A DNA stretch of 64,000 nucleotides from Ignavibacteriota bacterium (GTDB lineage: Bacteria; Bacteroidota; Ignavibacteria; Ignavibacteriales; Melioribacteraceae), in NCBI GenBank assembly GCA_016708125.1, contig JADJGF010000001.1:1510001-1574000 (forward strand), in the 5' to 3' direction. The notes below the pieces were generated by a model. It saw only the letters and a list, made by a program, of their open reading frames with translations, was not told the DNA's origin and did not search any database. The position numbers were made by a program, and so were the translations under genes. How positions within the stretch are numbered: the stretch's first letter is position 1; every line of letters begins with the position of its first letter. Shown piece by piece: positions 16,590-26,177 of this stretch.

Positions 16590-18647
16590 ATGAATCCCGA
16601 AATTAAAAATTTCTTTTATCCAAATTCAATTTGTATTGCCGGAGCTTCATCTAAAGAAAAAAGTATTGGTTATGAAATTCTGCGATCGATAAAGGATAAT
16701 AATTATACCGGTAAAATATTTCCGGTAAATCCAAAATCAGAAAGCATTTTAGGATTTAAATGTTATAAAACAATTTCTGATATTTCCGAAAATATTGATT
16801 TGGCAATAATTGTTATGCCAAAAATATTTGTTGAAAATTCAATTGATGAATTAATTCAGAAAAAAGTTAAATCAATAATTTTAATTACAGCGGGATTTAA
16901 AGAAACCGGCGAAGAAGGAAAAATTCATGAAGAAATAATTCTTAAAAAAGTTAGAGAAAACAATATAAGATTGGTTGGCCCAAACTGTATGGGCTTAATC
17001 AACACTTTGGAAAATGTAAAGCTAAATGCTACGTTCGTTGCAGAAAAACCTCAAACCGGAAGCATTGCTTTTCTTTCGCAAAGCGGAGCGCTTGGTGCAG
17101 CAGTTCTAAATTCTTTGCGTGAAACAAATATTAAATTTGCTCATTTTATAAGTGTTGGAAACAAAGCTGATATTTCTGAAAATGATATTCTTCAATTCTG
17201 GCTGGAGGATGAAAATGTTAAAGTTATCACAATGTATCTGGAAAGTTTTGAAAATGGGTTCCTATTTCTAAATATTTTAAATTCTGCAAAAGCAAGAAAA
17301 CCAGTAATAATTTTAAAAGCCGGTAAAACCAAAGCCGGAATGAAAGCCGCAAGCTCGCACACCGGAGCTTTGAGCAGTAATGATAAAATTGTTGATTCAC
17401 TTCTAAATCAATTTGGAATTATTAGAGCAAAAAATTTAAATGAATTATTCAACACTGCAAAAGGATTTGAAAACTTTCCTATTCCCAAAGGAAAAAATAT
17501 TGCTGTAATTACAAATGCCGGCGGACCCGCAATTTTAGCTGTTGATAAATTAGAAGAAAGAAATTTAAATCTCGCGCAAATTTCAGAAAGTACAAAAAGT
17601 AAATTAAGAGAAATTGTTCATCCGGAAGGAAGTGTAAATAACCCAATAGATTTGCTGCCCGGCGGTAATCCGGAAATTTATAAAAGTGCAATTGAAATAA
17701 TTCTTCAAGATGAAAATGTAGATGCGGTAATTTCAATTTTTGTAGAACCAGTAATGGTAAATGCATTTGAAGTTATTGAATCCGTAAATTCCATAAAGTC
17801 AGAAAAACCAATTTATCAAGTTTGCATGCCTTTGCCGGAATTTTGGGAAAAGTATAAATCTGAATCTCAAACAAAATTACCAATATTTAGAAATCCGGAA
17901 GATCCGGTTGAAATAATTTCCAACATTTTGTTTTTTGAAGAAAAGAAAAATGTTAAATATAATTTTGCCGAAAAAAATATAAACTATTTAAATAAATTTG
18001 ATGAAAGAAAATTTCTCGATCAGAATCAAATTTCTGAACTTTGCAGAAAATATAATATTCCTATTGTTGAACAAAAATTATTGAACGAAACTGAAATTGT
18101 ATCTTCTAAATTTTCATTCCCAATTGTTATAAAAGGCATATCCGATAAGGCAATTCACAAATCTGAATTAAACGCAGTAAAGTTAAATATCAAAAATTAT
18201 GATGAATTAAAATCTGCAATTGATGAAATAAAATCATCATTCCAAAAAAATAATATTGAAGTTGAAAAGTTTTTAATTCAGCCATTTATAAAAACCAAAC
18301 ATGAAATATTAATTGGTGGATTTAGAGATTCATCATTTGGACCAATAATAATATTTGGTTTCGGCGGAAAGTACGTTGAAGTTTTTGAAGACACGAAAAT
18401 TAAATCTGCATATTTAAATGAAAATGATTTAAACCAAATAATTGAGGCAACAAAAATCGGGAAAATTCTAAAAGGTGTGCGCAGTGAAAAAAGTTTGGAT
18501 TTAGAAAAGTTGAAAAATATAATTTCAGCATCTGCAAAAATGTTGATTGAAAATGAAGAAATTTTAGAGTTTGATTTTAATCCAATTATTGTTGATGAAC
18601 AAAATAATCTATTTGCAGTTGATGTAAGAATTGGTTTTGTGCAATAA
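16590..18647 (+). CDS. Acetate/acyl-CoA synthetase (ADP-forming), fused alpha and beta subunits
   Basis: A 685-residue NDP-forming acyl-CoA synthetase, which converts acyl-CoA, ADP and phosphate to the acid, CoA and ATP (or the reverse), an energy-conserving step in acetate or amino-acid fermentation. The order is CoA-binding domain (about 1-135, G-A-S-S-K-E-K-S-I-G), succinyl-CoA-ligase-like domain (about 150-290) with the phosphorylated His257 in S-S-H-T-G-A-L, a second flavodoxin-like part, and an ATP-grasp domain (about 470-685, F-P-I-V-I-K-G and F-G-x-G-G-K-Y-V-E). Archaeal enzymes often split alpha and beta; bacterial fusions of about 690 residues are normal. Confidence 0.9.
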   Translation: MNPEIKNFFYPNSICIAGASSKEKSIGYEILRSIKDNNYTGKIFPVNPKSESILGFKCYKTISDISENIDLAIIVMPKIFVENSIDELIQKKVKSIILITAGFKETGEEGKIHEEIILKKVRENNIRLVGPNCMGLINTLENVKLNATFVAEKPQTGSIAFLSQSGALGAAVLNSLRETNIKFAHFISVGNKADISENDILQFWLEDENVKVITMYLESFENGFLFLNILNSAKARKPVIILKAGKTKAGMKAASSHTGALSSNDKIVDSLLNQFGIIRAKNLNELFNTAKGFENFPIPKGKNIAVITNAGGPAILAVDKLEERNLNLAQISESTKSKLREIVHPEGSVNNPIDLLPGGNPEIYKSAIEIILQDENVDAVISIFVEPVMVNAFEVIESVNSIKSEKPIYQVCMPLPEFWEKYKSESQTKLPIFRNPEDPVEIISNILFFEEKKNVKYNFAEKNINYLNKFDERKFLDQNQISELCRKYNIPIVEQKLLNETEIVSSKFSFPIVIKGISDKAIHKSELNAVKLNIKNYDELKSAIDEIKSSFQKNNIEVEKFLIQPFIKTKHEILIGGFRDSSFGPIIIFGFGGKYVEVFEDTKIKSAYLNENDLNQIIEATKIGKILKGVRSEKSLDLEKLKNIISASAKMLIENEEILEFDFNPIIVDEQNNLFAVDVRIGFVQ

Positions 18648-18682
18648 AATAAACTTCAATTAAACTATTTTGAGTTGAAAAT

Positions 18683-19711
18683 ATGAATGAAATTTATTCC
18701 ACAAATGATTACAAATCTTTCATTATTGTTTTGAAAGATAGAATTCGTTCGGCTCAATATGAAGCTCTGAAAGCCGTTAATAAAGAGTTAATAAATCTTT
18801 ATTGGGATATTGGAAAAATGATTGTTGAGCAGCAAGAAAAGAAAAGCTGGGGAAAATCAATTGTTGAAAATATTGCGTTAGATTTACAATCGGAGTATCC
18901 GGGACTTAATGGATTCTCGGCTGCAAATCTTTGGAGAATGAGAATATTTTATATTGAATATAAAGATGATGAAATTCTCGCACCATTAGTGCGAGAAATT
19001 AGTTGGACAAAAAACATCGTAATTTTCGAAAAATGTAAAGATTCGTTGGAAAGAGAATTTTACATTAAAATGACTAAAAAATTTGGCTGGTCTAAAAATG
19101 TTTTAATTCACCAAATTGAAAATCAATCGTATGAAAAATATTTAACCAACCAAACAAATTTCGATAAAACCTTATCAACAAAATATAAAAACCAAGCTAA
19201 ATTGGCAGTGAAAGATGAATATACTTTTGATTTTCTCGAATTAGTTGAAGAGCATTCCGAGCACGAACTTGAAACTTCTTTGGTAAACAATATCAGAAAA
19301 TTCCTAATAGAAATGGGCGGATATTTTACATTTGTTGGTAATCAATATAGATTGGAAATTGGGGGCGAAGAATTTTTTATTGATCTTCTTTTATTCCATA
19401 GAAAACTTAAATGTTTGGTTGCAATTGAATTAAAAATTGGAAAATTTATTCCGGAATATGCCGGCAAAATGCAATTTTATTTATCTGTGTTAAATGATAA
19501 AGTAAAACTTCAAGATGAAAATCCATCAATTGGAATAATTATATGTAAAGAAAAAAACAGATTAGTTGTTGATTATGCTTTGAAAGATAATAATCAGCCA
19601 ATTGGTGTTTCCGAATATAAAATAACAAATCGCTTGCCTAAAAATTTAAAGGAATATTTACCATCAACGAGTGAAATAAAAGATAAAATAAAAGAGTTGG
19701 ATTTGCAGTAA
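18683..19711 (+). CDS. DUF1016 (YhcG-like) PDDEXK nuclease family protein
   Basis: A 342-residue protein with the N-terminal DUF1016 winged-helix region (about 10-160, containing Y-W-D-I-G-K-x-I-V-E-x-Q and S-W-T-K-N-I-V) and a C-terminal PDDEXK nuclease fold (about 180-330). The catalytic set Asp234, Glu249 and Lys251 is intact in F-F-I-D-L-L-L-F-H-R and V-A-I-E-L-K-I-G. Such proteins often lie in or near restriction-modification and defence loci. Here it stands alone between the acyl-CoA synthetase and glgA genes, with no methylase next to it. Function inferred only as a nuclease. Confidence 0.88.
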   Translation: MNEIYSTNDYKSFIIVLKDRIRSAQYEALKAVNKELINLYWDIGKMIVEQQEKKSWGKSIVENIALDLQSEYPGLNGFSAANLWRMRIFYIEYKDDEILAPLVREISWTKNIVIFEKCKDSLEREFYIKMTKKFGWSKNVLIHQIENQSYEKYLTNQTNFDKTLSTKYKNQAKLAVKDEYTFDFLELVEEHSEHELETSLVNNIRKFLIEMGGYFTFVGNQYRLEIGGEEFFIDLLLFHRKLKCLVAIELKIGKFIPEYAGKMQFYLSVLNDKVKLQDENPSIGIIICKEKNRLVVDYALKDNNQPIGVSEYKITNRLPKNLKEYLPSTSEIKDKIKELDLQ

Positions 19712-19726
19712 CAGTAATAAATTTTT

Positions 19727-19771
19727 AAAATATTTATTTACAAAAATCGTTTTTACAAATAAATATTTTTT
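19727..19771. terminator. AT-rich hairpin, possible terminator
   Basis: A long A/T stem (about 19727-19746 with 19750-19769, two mismatches) ending in a T run, between the nuclease gene and glgA. Made only of A-T pairs, so weaker than a classical terminator; it may act in both directions. Confidence 0.4.
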
Positions 19772-19817
19772 AAAAGTTTCAAATCATTATTTTTGCAAAA
19801 CACAAAAAGATAATTTT

Positions 19818-21278
19818 ATGAAAATAGCATTTGCATCAAGTGAAATAATTCCGTTTGCAAAAACCGGCGGACTTGGAGAAGTAAGCGGAACTTTGCCAAT
19901 TGAATTAGCAAAATTAGGTCATGAAGTAAAAGTCTTTATGCCGAAATATTATCAAGTGAATGAACACGAATATGGTCATCATTATGATAGCTTAATTGGA
20001 GAAATGAAAATTTCCACGAGCGGTTATCAGCATAGCGTTCATGTTTTTTATGGTAAACTTCCGCATTCAAATGTAGATGCATATTTTGTGCATTATCCAA
20101 ATTATTTTCATAGAAGTAAAATATATACGGAAGATTGGGATGAAGATGAACGATTTATTCTTTTCTCAAAAGCCGTAATTCAAATTATGCAAAAGCTCGG
20201 CTGGGCGCCGGATATTGTTCACGCAAATGATTGGCAAACCGGATTGCTTCCGGTTTTTCTAAAGGAAAATTATAGTTGGGATAGTTTATTTCACAAAACA
20301 AAAACAGTTTTTACAATTCATAATATTGGCTATCAAGGAAGATTTTCACTTGAATCTTACAAGCGCGCAGAATTACCGAAACATCTGTACGAAAATAATG
20401 GAATTTTGATTCACGAAAATGATTCAAACTTTTTGAAAGCAGCAATTTTATATTCGGATGTAATAAATACGGTCAGTGAAACTTATGCAAAGGAATTGCT
20501 TACTCCGGAATACGGTGCCGGAATGTATAATTATTTATTGCAAAGATATAATGATTATTACGGAATAATAAACGGCGTCGATTACGAAGTTTGGAATCCG
20601 GAAGTTGATAAATATATTCCGCATAAATATTCGATGAATGATTTGAGCGGTAAAATTAAAAACAAAGAATTTCTGCTAAATAAATTAGGAATACCGTTCA
20701 ATCAAAATATTCCTTTGTTTGGAATTGTTTCAAGATTGGTCTCTCAAAAAGGTGTAGATATTTTGGTAGAAGCACTGCCGCAATTATTAAATATGGATGC
20801 ACAATTTGTTCTTTTAGGAAGTGGACCAAAATATTATGAAGATATTTTTAGAGATTTAATTCAACTTTATCCGTATAAAATAGGAGCATATTTTGCTTAC
20901 AGTGAGGAAATTGCACATCAAATTGAAGCTGGTGCAGATATATTTTTAATGCCTTCCCAATATGAACCTTGCGGATTAAATCAAATTTATTCATTGAAAT
21001 ACGGAACAGTTCCAGTTGTTAGAAAAACCGGTGGACTTGCAGATACTGTTCAAGATTGGAATGAATATAATGAATTTGGTCAACCGATTGGAAACGGATT
21101 TTCATTTTATGAATATTCTGCAAACGCATTAATTCAATCGGTAAAAAGAGCAATAAATGATTTTCACAATAAACCCGTTTGGCATCAAATACAAATGAAC
21201 GGAATGATAAAAGATTATTCGTGGGAAACTTCTGCAAAGAAATATGTTGAGTTATATAAAAAGGCTTTGGCAAAATAA
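19818..21278 (+). CDS. glgA: Glycogen/starch synthase
   Basis: A 486-residue GT5 glycosyltransferase that adds glucose from ADP-glucose to glycogen. The ADP-glucose-binding motif K-T-G-G-L-G-E-V is at residues 15-22, the catalytic D-W-Q-T-G-L-L-P is at about 138-145, and the C-terminal GT-B domain carries G-I-V-S-R-L-V-S-Q-K-G and M-P-S-Q-Y-E-P-C-G-L-N-Q. The length is that of a full enzyme. No other glycogen gene is adjacent, so the pathway is completed elsewhere in the genome. Confidence 0.95.
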   Translation: MKIAFASSEIIPFAKTGGLGEVSGTLPIELAKLGHEVKVFMPKYYQVNEHEYGHHYDSLIGEMKISTSGYQHSVHVFYGKLPHSNVDAYFVHYPNYFHRSKIYTEDWDEDERFILFSKAVIQIMQKLGWAPDIVHANDWQTGLLPVFLKENYSWDSLFHKTKTVFTIHNIGYQGRFSLESYKRAELPKHLYENNGILIHENDSNFLKAAILYSDVINTVSETYAKELLTPEYGAGMYNYLLQRYNDYYGIINGVDYEVWNPEVDKYIPHKYSMNDLSGKIKNKEFLLNKLGIPFNQNIPLFGIVSRLVSQKGVDILVEALPQLLNMDAQFVLLGSGPKYYEDIFRDLIQLYPYKIGAYFAYSEEIAHQIEAGADIFLMPSQYEPCGLNQIYSLKYGTVPVVRKTGGLADTVQDWNEYNEFGQPIGNGFSFYEYSANALIQSVKRAINDFHNKPVWHQIQMNGMIKDYSWETSAKKYVELYKKALAK

Positions 21279-21313
21279 TTTTTGATAAAAATATTTTTCC
21301 AATAAATCTAAAA

Positions 21314-23782
21314 TTATTCTATTAACCGAAACGAATAACCATTCTCTTTTAACTTATTTATCAGTTCATCCAAATTGAAATAAAATTTGTCGGTTCTATC
21401 CGGATGAGTTCCAACATGAAATAATAAAATTGTACCGTTTAATCCATTTGAAGATTTATTTTCAAAATCTAAAATCTTGTTAAATATTTGCTCACTTGAA
21501 AAATACTTTTCATTCATATTCGGAGTTGTGTAATCTGCATTTGAATAAGCTCCAGGTGTAAAATTTATTAAAGTAAGTCCAAGTTCATTTGTCCATTTAC
21601 TTATTTCGGAATTATACCATTCATAAGGCGGTAAAAACAATTTTGCGTTTTCTTTTGTAATTCCAAATTTTTCCATTTCCGCATAATTATTTTTTAGATC
21701 AGAAATAAATTCATCTTTTGTTATTAATAACGAATCTCTGTTTTGCCAATCTGCGTATAACAAATGTTTATCGGAATGAGCGCCGAGATAATTTCCATTT
21801 TGTTTTAATTTGTAAATCAGATTTTCATTTTCGGGATTTCGATAAAAATCTCCGGTAAAAAAGAAGTGTGCATTAATTGTATTTCGCTTCAATAAATCAG
21901 CAATAAAATTTCCGCCGTCGTTATAATCACCACCGGTAAAAACTAAATGTATAATTTTATTTGATGTATCACCTCGAATTATTCCACCATTATCATAAAT
22001 ATAATTTTGATTTTTTGAATCAGTTAAGTTTTCCATTGAAGACAAATAATATGATAAACTTGCTGTTCCATCCATCGTTGGCTCGTTAGTTGAGTAATCT
22101 CCGTAATCATCATGATAAACAGCTAAGTCTGATTGAAATTCTGAATATTCATCTTCAGCATATAATTTTAATCCGCGCAATCTATTAAATATTGAAGTAT
22201 AAACCGGACCATCAACTAAACCTCCATCTATTTTATAATTAAATGCGGCAGTAAATGCAGAATGCGGATCAGCGGGGAAATCGGAATATTTCGGAAAACC
22301 GACAATCATACTTGTTCCCCAAGGATTGCATCCAAATAACCAATCTCTTAAAGAAGCTTCCATTTCTTCGTAAGAATTATCTCCGGTTAATTTATTGTAA
22401 AGATTTATTTGTGTTAATATTGCAACAACCAAATTGTTTGAGCACCAAATAAACGGAACTCCGAAAAAGTATGGATTTGAAATTCCTTTTTGATAAATGT
22501 TCTCAATTCCTTTGTGTAAAAAATTGATAAACTTATTTTTTGAAATACTGTCTTGCAATTCTGCGTTTAGGAAATGTCCTAAATTTACAAACGGATACCA
22601 TTGATAATGCCGAGCAGTATCTGCACCCATCCATGGAGTAAATTGCTCAATTTCGCCCCAATAATTTGATTCATCTAAATATTTATTACTTGAAAAAGTT
22701 TTTGATAATTGAGCTGCAGCAAGTTCCAAATCATCAACATAATTATCTTCTTCATAAAAATATGGTGAAACGTTGCATGCAGTTTGACAAACGCCTAAAT
22801 CTGTTTTCGCAAACTCAAATGCATCTATAGATTTTTGTTTTATTTTTTCAGAAAATTTTGGGTAATATTTTTTTAACAAATCTGAACCAAGCGCAAATGA
22901 TGATGCAAACTTTGCGGCGGTTGATGAAACTCCCGTTGTTCTATTTTTGTACTTTGCTAAACCTTGTGATTTTCCGGTAACAAAATAAACTGGTCGTTCC
23001 AAATTTTTTCCATAACTTACGGAATCCAAAGTCGGCAAAGTAAATTTTCTATGATCTCTATCATCGGCAATTTGATTATACATAATTCCATATTCGGGAT
23101 TCATTTTATCGAGCCAATCCAATCCCCATTTTGCTTCATCTAAAATATCGGGAATTCCATTTTTCCCGGGATTCCCATTTTTATCAAATTCATCTTTAAA
23201 TACTTTTGGATTTTGCTGATACCCAAATAACATTTGATAAGTTGCATTTGCAGAAGTTGTAACATATTGCAAATAATCGGAAGCATCATGCCAGCCGCCG
23301 ATAACATCAATGTGAGTAGAATCTAAATTTGGATGATCAACAATAAATCCATCATGAACATGACAAGAATCTTTTAAAAATGGATTGTAACCGCATCTTT
23401 GTTGTCGCATATATTTCAAAATAAAATCTGCGGAACCATTATAAATATTTTCACCAATCACAAAATTTGGTGAAGTTATTTCATTTACTTTTATATAAAA
23501 AGTTCCGGATTCTTTGAAATCAGAAAAATATAATCTGTAATTTTTTTTGAATGCCGCACACTCATCAAAATTATTAATTTTATTTCCGGTGTACACAACT
23601 TTTTCAGTTAACAATTCTATAATTTCAAACTTCTCAAATTCAATTTCAACTTTGCTGGAAAGCACCGCAACCTTTACGGAATTTGGTTTATATCCCAATT
23701 GGTTTATTCTAATCCAGCTTTTTGAATATAAAGGTTTGCACAAAAGTGCAGAAACGAAAAGCATAAAATAAATTTTTTTCAT
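21314..23782 (-). CDS. Secreted GH9 glycoside hydrolase fused to a polysaccharide deacetylase
   Basis: An 822-residue secreted enzyme. In order: signal peptide (1-20), cellulase Ig-like N-terminal domain (about 22-110, R-I-N-Q-L-G-Y-K-P), GH9 (alpha/alpha)6 barrel (about 115-590), polysaccharide deacetylase-like domain (about 608-822). GH9 catalytic residues are visible: Asp166/Asp169 in G-G-W-H-D-A-S-D-Y and Glu567 in S-T-N-E-P-T. The deacetylase half has V-F-T-G-G-D-Y-N-D-G-G, the metal-binding H-S-x-x-H (H-S-D-K-H) and L-P-P-Y-E-W-Y. GH9 members include endoglucanases and exo-glucosaminidases; the fusion suggests an acetylated sugar such as chitin fragments. There is no T9SS tail, so it is probably periplasmic. 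Confidence 0.88.
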   Translation of the reverse strand: MKKIYFMLFVSALLCKPLYSKSWIRINQLGYKPNSVKVAVLSSKVEIEFEKFEIIELLTEKVVYTGNKINNFDECAAFKKNYRLYFSDFKESGTFYIKVNEITSPNFVIGENIYNGSADFILKYMRQQRCGYNPFLKDSCHVHDGFIVDHPNLDSTHIDVIGGWHDASDYLQYVTTSANATYQMLFGYQQNPKVFKDEFDKNGNPGKNGIPDILDEAKWGLDWLDKMNPEYGIMYNQIADDRDHRKFTLPTLDSVSYGKNLERPVYFVTGKSQGLAKYKNRTTGVSSTAAKFASSFALGSDLLKKYYPKFSEKIKQKSIDAFEFAKTDLGVCQTACNVSPYFYEEDNYVDDLELAAAQLSKTFSSNKYLDESNYWGEIEQFTPWMGADTARHYQWYPFVNLGHFLNAELQDSISKNKFINFLHKGIENIYQKGISNPYFFGVPFIWCSNNLVVAILTQINLYNKLTGDNSYEEMEASLRDWLFGCNPWGTSMIVGFPKYSDFPADPHSAFTAAFNYKIDGGLVDGPVYTSIFNRLRGLKLYAEDEYSEFQSDLAVYHDDYGDYSTNEPTMDGTASLSYYLSSMENLTDSKNQNYIYDNGGIIRGDTSNKIIHLVFTGGDYNDGGNFIADLLKRNTINAHFFFTGDFYRNPENENLIYKLKQNGNYLGAHSDKHLLYADWQNRDSLLITKDEFISDLKNNYAEMEKFGITKENAKLFLPPYEWYNSEISKWTNELGLTLINFTPGAYSNADYTTPNMNEKYFSSEQIFNKILDFENKSSNGLNGTILLFHVGTHPDRTDKFYFNLDELINKLKENGYSFRLIE

Positions 23783-23930
23783 AATGATGTAATTTAATGA
23801 AACATGTTATGTGATTTTACAGATAATTCAATTTTCTAAATTAAAAGTTCATTTTTGAAACTCTTAAAATTCTCTATAATTGATTATCTTAACCGCATAA
23901 AAAAATAATAAATAAAAAATTGGGGCAAAA

Positions 23931-26048
23931 ATGTTTATTGGGAGAATTATGATTTTTCTTAGTTCAATACTTTTAATTTCGGCGTGCAATCAAAATACAA
24001 AAACAGAGAAAGTAGAAAATCCATTTTTAACCGAATGGAAAACTCCGTTTGGAACTCCGCCATTTGATGAAATAAAAAATGATCATTATTTACCGGCGTA
24101 TAAAGAAGCTTTAAAAATTCACGATGAAGAAATTCTACAAATTATTAATAATACCGAAAAACCAAATTTTGAAAATACAATTGTTGCTTTGGATCAATCC
24201 GGTGAATTGCTGAAAAAAGTGAATCGTGTTTTTTCTGCTATGGAAGAATCAATGAGCGGCGAAGAAATTCAAAAAATATCTGAAGAAATTACTCCGGTTT
24301 TAGCAAAACATGAAGATGATATTAATCTAAATGAAAAGTTATTTACAAAAGTGAAAGAGGTTTATGATAACAGAGAAAATATCAATTTAAATACAGAACA
24401 GCAAAAATTATTGGAATTATATTACAAAGATTTTGTTCGCGGCGGAATAAATTTAGATGAAAAACAAAAAATTGAATTCAGAAAAATAAATGAAGAATTG
24501 GCTTTGCTAAATCTGAAATTTGGAGATAATGTTTTAAAGGAAACAAATAAATTTGAATTAATAATTGAAGATAAAAATGATTTGGATGGACTTCCGGAAA
24601 GTGTAATTTCCGCAGCAGCAGAAACCGCAAAAGAAAATGGTAAACCAAATAAATGGATTTTTACACTTCAAAAGCCAAGCATGATTCCGTTTTTACAATA
24701 TTCTACAAAAAGAAATTTTAGAGAAAAAATTTACAAAGCATATTATACTCAAGGTGATAATAACGATTCTCTTGACAATAAAAATTTAATTATAAAAATT
24801 GCAAACTTAAGATTGCAGCGAGCAAAAATTCTTGGATATAAAAATCATGCTGAATATGTGCTCGAAGAACAAATGGCAAAAACTCCCGAAAATGTTTATG
24901 ATTTGCTAAATAAACTTTGGAAACCGGCATTGAAAAGAGCTACAACTGAAAGAGACGAAATGCAGAAATTAATTTTTGCGGAAGGAAATAATTTTAAGTT
25001 GGAAGCTTGGGATTGGTGGTATTATGCGGAAAAAGTTAAAAAAGCAAAATATGATTTGGATGAAGAACAATTGCGTCCGTATTTCAAAGTGGAAAATGTA
25101 ATTAACGGAGTTTTTGGATTAGCAACAAAATTATGGGGAATTCAGTTTGAGGAACGAAATGATATTCCAAAATATCATCCCGATGTAAAAGTTTTTGAAG
25201 TGAAAGAAAAAGATGGAAATCATATTGGAATTTTATACACGGATTATTTTCCGCGGGCAAGCAAACGCGGCGGCGCTTGGATGGATGAATTCCGCAGACA
25301 ATTTAAAAAAGATGGAAAAATGATTTCGCCGATAATTTATAATGTTGGAAATTTTTCTAAACCAACTTCCGGCAAACCGGCGCTTTTAAGTTTGGATGAA
25401 GTTAATACATTATTTCATGAATTTGGTCATGCGCTTCATGGATTGCTTTCAAACTGTACTTATGAATCAGTTGCGGCAACTGAAACTCCGAGAGATTTTG
25501 TAGAGTTTCCATCTCAAGTAATGGAAAATTGGGCTTTGCATCCAGATGTTTTAAAAACTTATGCAAAACATTTTAAAACCGAAGAAACAATTCCGGATGA
25601 ATTAATTAATAAATTAGAAAATGCAAAATTGTTTAATCAAGGATTTGAAACAGTAGAATATTTAGCCGCATCATTTTTGGATATGGATTGGCACACAATT
25701 TCTGAAGAAAAAAATATTAATGTTGATCAATTTGAAAAAGAATCAATGAATAAAATTGGATTAATTGGAGAAATTATTCCCAGATACAGAAGTACATATT
25801 TCCGACATATTTTTTCTGGATCTTATTCATCCGGATATTACAGCTATATTTGGTCGGCGGTTTTGGATTCGGATGCGTTTGATGCTTTTGTAAATTCCGG
25901 AAATGTTTATAATCCGGATTTAGCAAATAAATATAGACAATTTATTTTAGCTTCCGGCGGTTCGGAAGATTCAATGGAATTATACAGAAAATTTAGAGGT
26001 TCCGATCCATCAATAAATCCGTTGCTTAACAAAAGAGGGTTGAATTAA
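23931..26048 (+). CDS. M3 family zinc metallopeptidase (Dcp/oligopeptidase A-like) lipoprotein
   Basis: A 705-residue peptidase with lipobox I-S-A-C (Cys19), so membrane-anchored in the periplasm. The zinc motif H-E-F-G-H is at residues 496-500. The C-terminal F-R-H-I-F-S-G-S-Y-S-S-G-Y-Y-S-Y-I-W is the substrate-binding loop of peptidyl-dipeptidase Dcp. Such enzymes remove dipeptides from peptide C-termini. I keep the ATG at 23931 because it supplies the positive charge (Arg5) of a lipoprotein signal, although an ATG at 23949 has a stronger GGGAG. Monocistronic and divergent from the GH9 gene. Confidence 0.92.
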   Translation: MFIGRIMIFLSSILLISACNQNTKTEKVENPFLTEWKTPFGTPPFDEIKNDHYLPAYKEALKIHDEEILQIINNTEKPNFENTIVALDQSGELLKKVNRVFSAMEESMSGEEIQKISEEITPVLAKHEDDINLNEKLFTKVKEVYDNRENINLNTEQQKLLELYYKDFVRGGINLDEKQKIEFRKINEELALLNLKFGDNVLKETNKFELIIEDKNDLDGLPESVISAAAETAKENGKPNKWIFTLQKPSMIPFLQYSTKRNFREKIYKAYYTQGDNNDSLDNKNLIIKIANLRLQRAKILGYKNHAEYVLEEQMAKTPENVYDLLNKLWKPALKRATTERDEMQKLIFAEGNNFKLEAWDWWYYAEKVKKAKYDLDEEQLRPYFKVENVINGVFGLATKLWGIQFEERNDIPKYHPDVKVFEVKEKDGNHIGILYTDYFPRASKRGGAWMDEFRRQFKKDGKMISPIIYNVGNFSKPTSGKPALLSLDEVNTLFHEFGHALHGLLSNCTYESVAATETPRDFVEFPSQVMENWALHPDVLKTYAKHFKTEETIPDELINKLENAKLFNQGFETVEYLAASFLDMDWHTISEEKNINVDQFEKESMNKIGLIGEIIPRYRSTYFRHIFSGSYSSGYYSYIWSAVLDSDAFDAFVNSGNVYNPDLANKYRQFILASGGSEDSMELYRKFRGSDPSINPLLNKRGLN

Positions 26049-26177
26049 AATCAAAAGTTAAAAATATAAAATCAAAATTTTTTAGAGAAATATTTTCACT
26101 ATTTTATCAATTATTGATTTGTTTATAATGATAACATTTAATTTTATAGTTGATATTTTTGAATTTTACGGCATTTA

